Below, in pieces: positions 23,492 through 24,372 of a DNA stretch of 24,372 nt. Positions within the stretch are counted from its first letter, which is position 1. Every line of letters starts with the position of its first letter. The notes under the pieces were generated by a model. That model searched no databases. It saw only the letters and a program-made list of their open reading frames with translations, and was not told the origin of the DNA. Origin of the DNA: an uncultured bacterium (lineage in GTDB: Bacteria > Actinomycetota > UBA4738 > HRBIN12); contig CALGFI010000012.1 in the NCBI GenBank assembly GCA_937881155.1, forward strand, positions 1 through 24,372, in the 5' to 3' direction. The translations under genes and the position numbers were made by a program.

Positions 23492-24372
23492 ATGGTCGTA
23501 GTCATGAGGCGCGAGGCCACCGAGGCGGATATCGAGGCCGTCGCGGAACGCGTTCGCGCGGCCGGCGGTGAGGCGTTCGTCTCGCGCGGAACCGTCCACA
23601 CGATCATCGGGCTCGTCGGCGACACCGATCGCTTCGCGGCGATCGAGTGGAAGCAGATGCCGGGTGTCGATCACGTCATCCAGATCGGCAAGCCGTACAA
23701 GATGGTCGCCGCGACGTTGCACCCAGAACCGAGCACGGTCAACGTCGGCGCCACCTCGGTCGGCCGCGGGACGTTCACGCTCATCGCCGGTCCCTGCGCG
23801 GTCGAGAGCGACGAACAGGCGCTTATCGCAACGAAGGCCGCGCGCGCGGCCGGCGCAACGATCCTTCGCGGCGACGTCTACAAGCCCAGGACGTCGCCGT
23901 ATTCCTTCCAGGGCCTCGGCGAACGCGGGCTGGAGATCCTCGAGGAGTGCCGGCGCCAGACGGGCCTGCCGATCGTCGTGGAGGTCGTCGACGTGTCACA
24001 CGTTCAGCGCATCGCGGAGGTCGCCGACTGCATCCGGGTTGGCACGCGGAACGCGCAGAACTTCGAGCTTCTCAAGGAGGTCGGTCTCACCAATCGTCCC
24101 GTGATGCTGAAGCGCGGGCTGGCGATGACGATCGACGAGTGGCTGCAGGCCGCCGAGTACGTCGCACAACGTGGCAACTCGCAGATCATCCTGTGCGAGC
24201 GGGGGATCAGGACGTTCGAGCCGTCCACGCGCAATACGCTGGACCTCGCCGGGATGGCGGTCGCGCAGGCCGAGTCGCACCTGCCGGTGATCGTCGATCC
24301 GTCGCACGCGGTGGGCAAGCGCGCGCTCGTCGCTCCCATGGCTCGGGCGGCAATTGCCGCCGGAGCCGACGC
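23492..24372 (+). CDS. aroF: 3-deoxy-7-phosphoheptulonate (DAHP) synthase, type I-beta, N-terminal part
   Basis: Joins phosphoenolpyruvate and erythrose 4-phosphate, the entry to the shikimate pathway. The gene runs off the window after 293 codons. Residues 1-70 form a ferredoxin-like regulatory domain of the Thermotoga-type enzyme (MRREATEADIEAV, IIGLVGDT, MPGVDHVIQIGKPYK). The barrel follows with IAGPCAVES at 98-106 (metal ligand Cys102), KPRTSPYSFQGLGERGLEIL from Lys131, GTRNAQNFELLKEVG, VMLKRGLAMTIDEWL, ILCERGIRTFE and IVDPSHAVGKR. The segment at 126-133 reads RGDVYKPR where RGGAFKPR or RGGAYKPR is usual. ATG 23492 follows AAGAAGG (23478-23484) by 7 nt; ATG 23504 is an in-frame alternative. 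Attenuation control is likely from the leader upstream. Symbol is by family convention. Confidence 0.93.
   Translation, partial: MVVVMRREATEADIEAVAERVRAAGGEAFVSRGTVHTIIGLVGDTDRFAAIEWKQMPGVDHVIQIGKPYKMVAATLHPEPSTVNVGATSVGRGTFTLIAGPCAVESDEQALIATKAARAAGATILRGDVYKPRTSPYSFQGLGERGLEILEECRRQTGLPIVVEVVDVSHVQRIAEVADCIRVGTRNAQNFELLKEVGLTNRPVMLKRGLAMTIDEWLQAAEYVAQRGNSQIILCERGIRTFEPSTRNTLDLAGMAVAQAESHLPVIVDPSHAVGKRALVAPMARAAIAAGAD

Overview
This is a high-GC, densely packed bacterial chromosome segment, almost certainly from an uncultured member of the Actinomycetota. The pointers are a DUF5319 protein, a small CxxC/HxHxHC protein of a type seen in Streptomyces relatives, a mycobacterial-style POL-PE-LIG LigD with Ku, a PII-GlnD pair, and many GTG starts with GTGA or TGATG overlaps. 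Several genes have a TANNNT-type -10 box only 6-7 nt before the start codon, which suggests leaderless transcription. The lineage is inferred from gene content; no rRNA or tRNA gene was seen.

Layout. 1-4300: the distal part of an arginine operon (argJ 3' end, argB, argR, argG, argH), every junction a 4-bp GTGA overlap. 4276-4440: a 63-bp tandem repeat that runs into the last codons of argH. 4476-7075: an orphan cytochrome P450, a PIG-L/LmbE deacetylase and a DUF5319 protein carrying an extra zinc ribbon. 7072-10597: a divergent NHEJ cassette, ligD (-) and ku (+). 10662-13486: glnB (PII) and glnD. 13483-17626: mostly small genes (DUF72, alpha/beta hydrolase, zinc-binding small protein, DinB-like, HTH protein, histidine phosphatase, SCP2, hotdog thioesterase). 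17798-22656: a BMP-type nucleoside ABC transporter (lipoprotein, double ATPase, two permeases), convergent with upp (uracil phosphoribosyltransferase). 23322-24372: promoter, short aromatic-rich leader peptide, intrinsic terminator and the 5' part of a DAHP synthase gene.

How the parts fit. The arg genes carry the pathway from N-acetylglutamate through to arginine, minus argD and argF, with their repressor ArgR encoded inside the operon. LigD and Ku form a two-component DNA-end-joining machine. GlnB and GlnD form a nitrogen/2-oxoglutarate sensing pair. The ABC transporter plus upp make sense as nucleoside/pyrimidine uptake and salvage. The most striking element is the arrangement before the DAHP synthase: a 17-residue peptide with three Phe, one Tyr and one Trp, followed by a GC-rich terminator, which reads as a classical ribosome-mediated attenuator for the shikimate entry step.

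Most genes are recognisable members of known families. The candidate novelties are regulatory (aromatic leader/attenuator, operator-like inverted repeat around the transporter -10, hairpin in the start of the ATPase gene, leaderless promoters), architectural (DUF5319 plus zinc ribbon, possible HicB-like plus HTH protein) and repetitive (argH-end repeat). I did not find an obvious new defence or mobile system.
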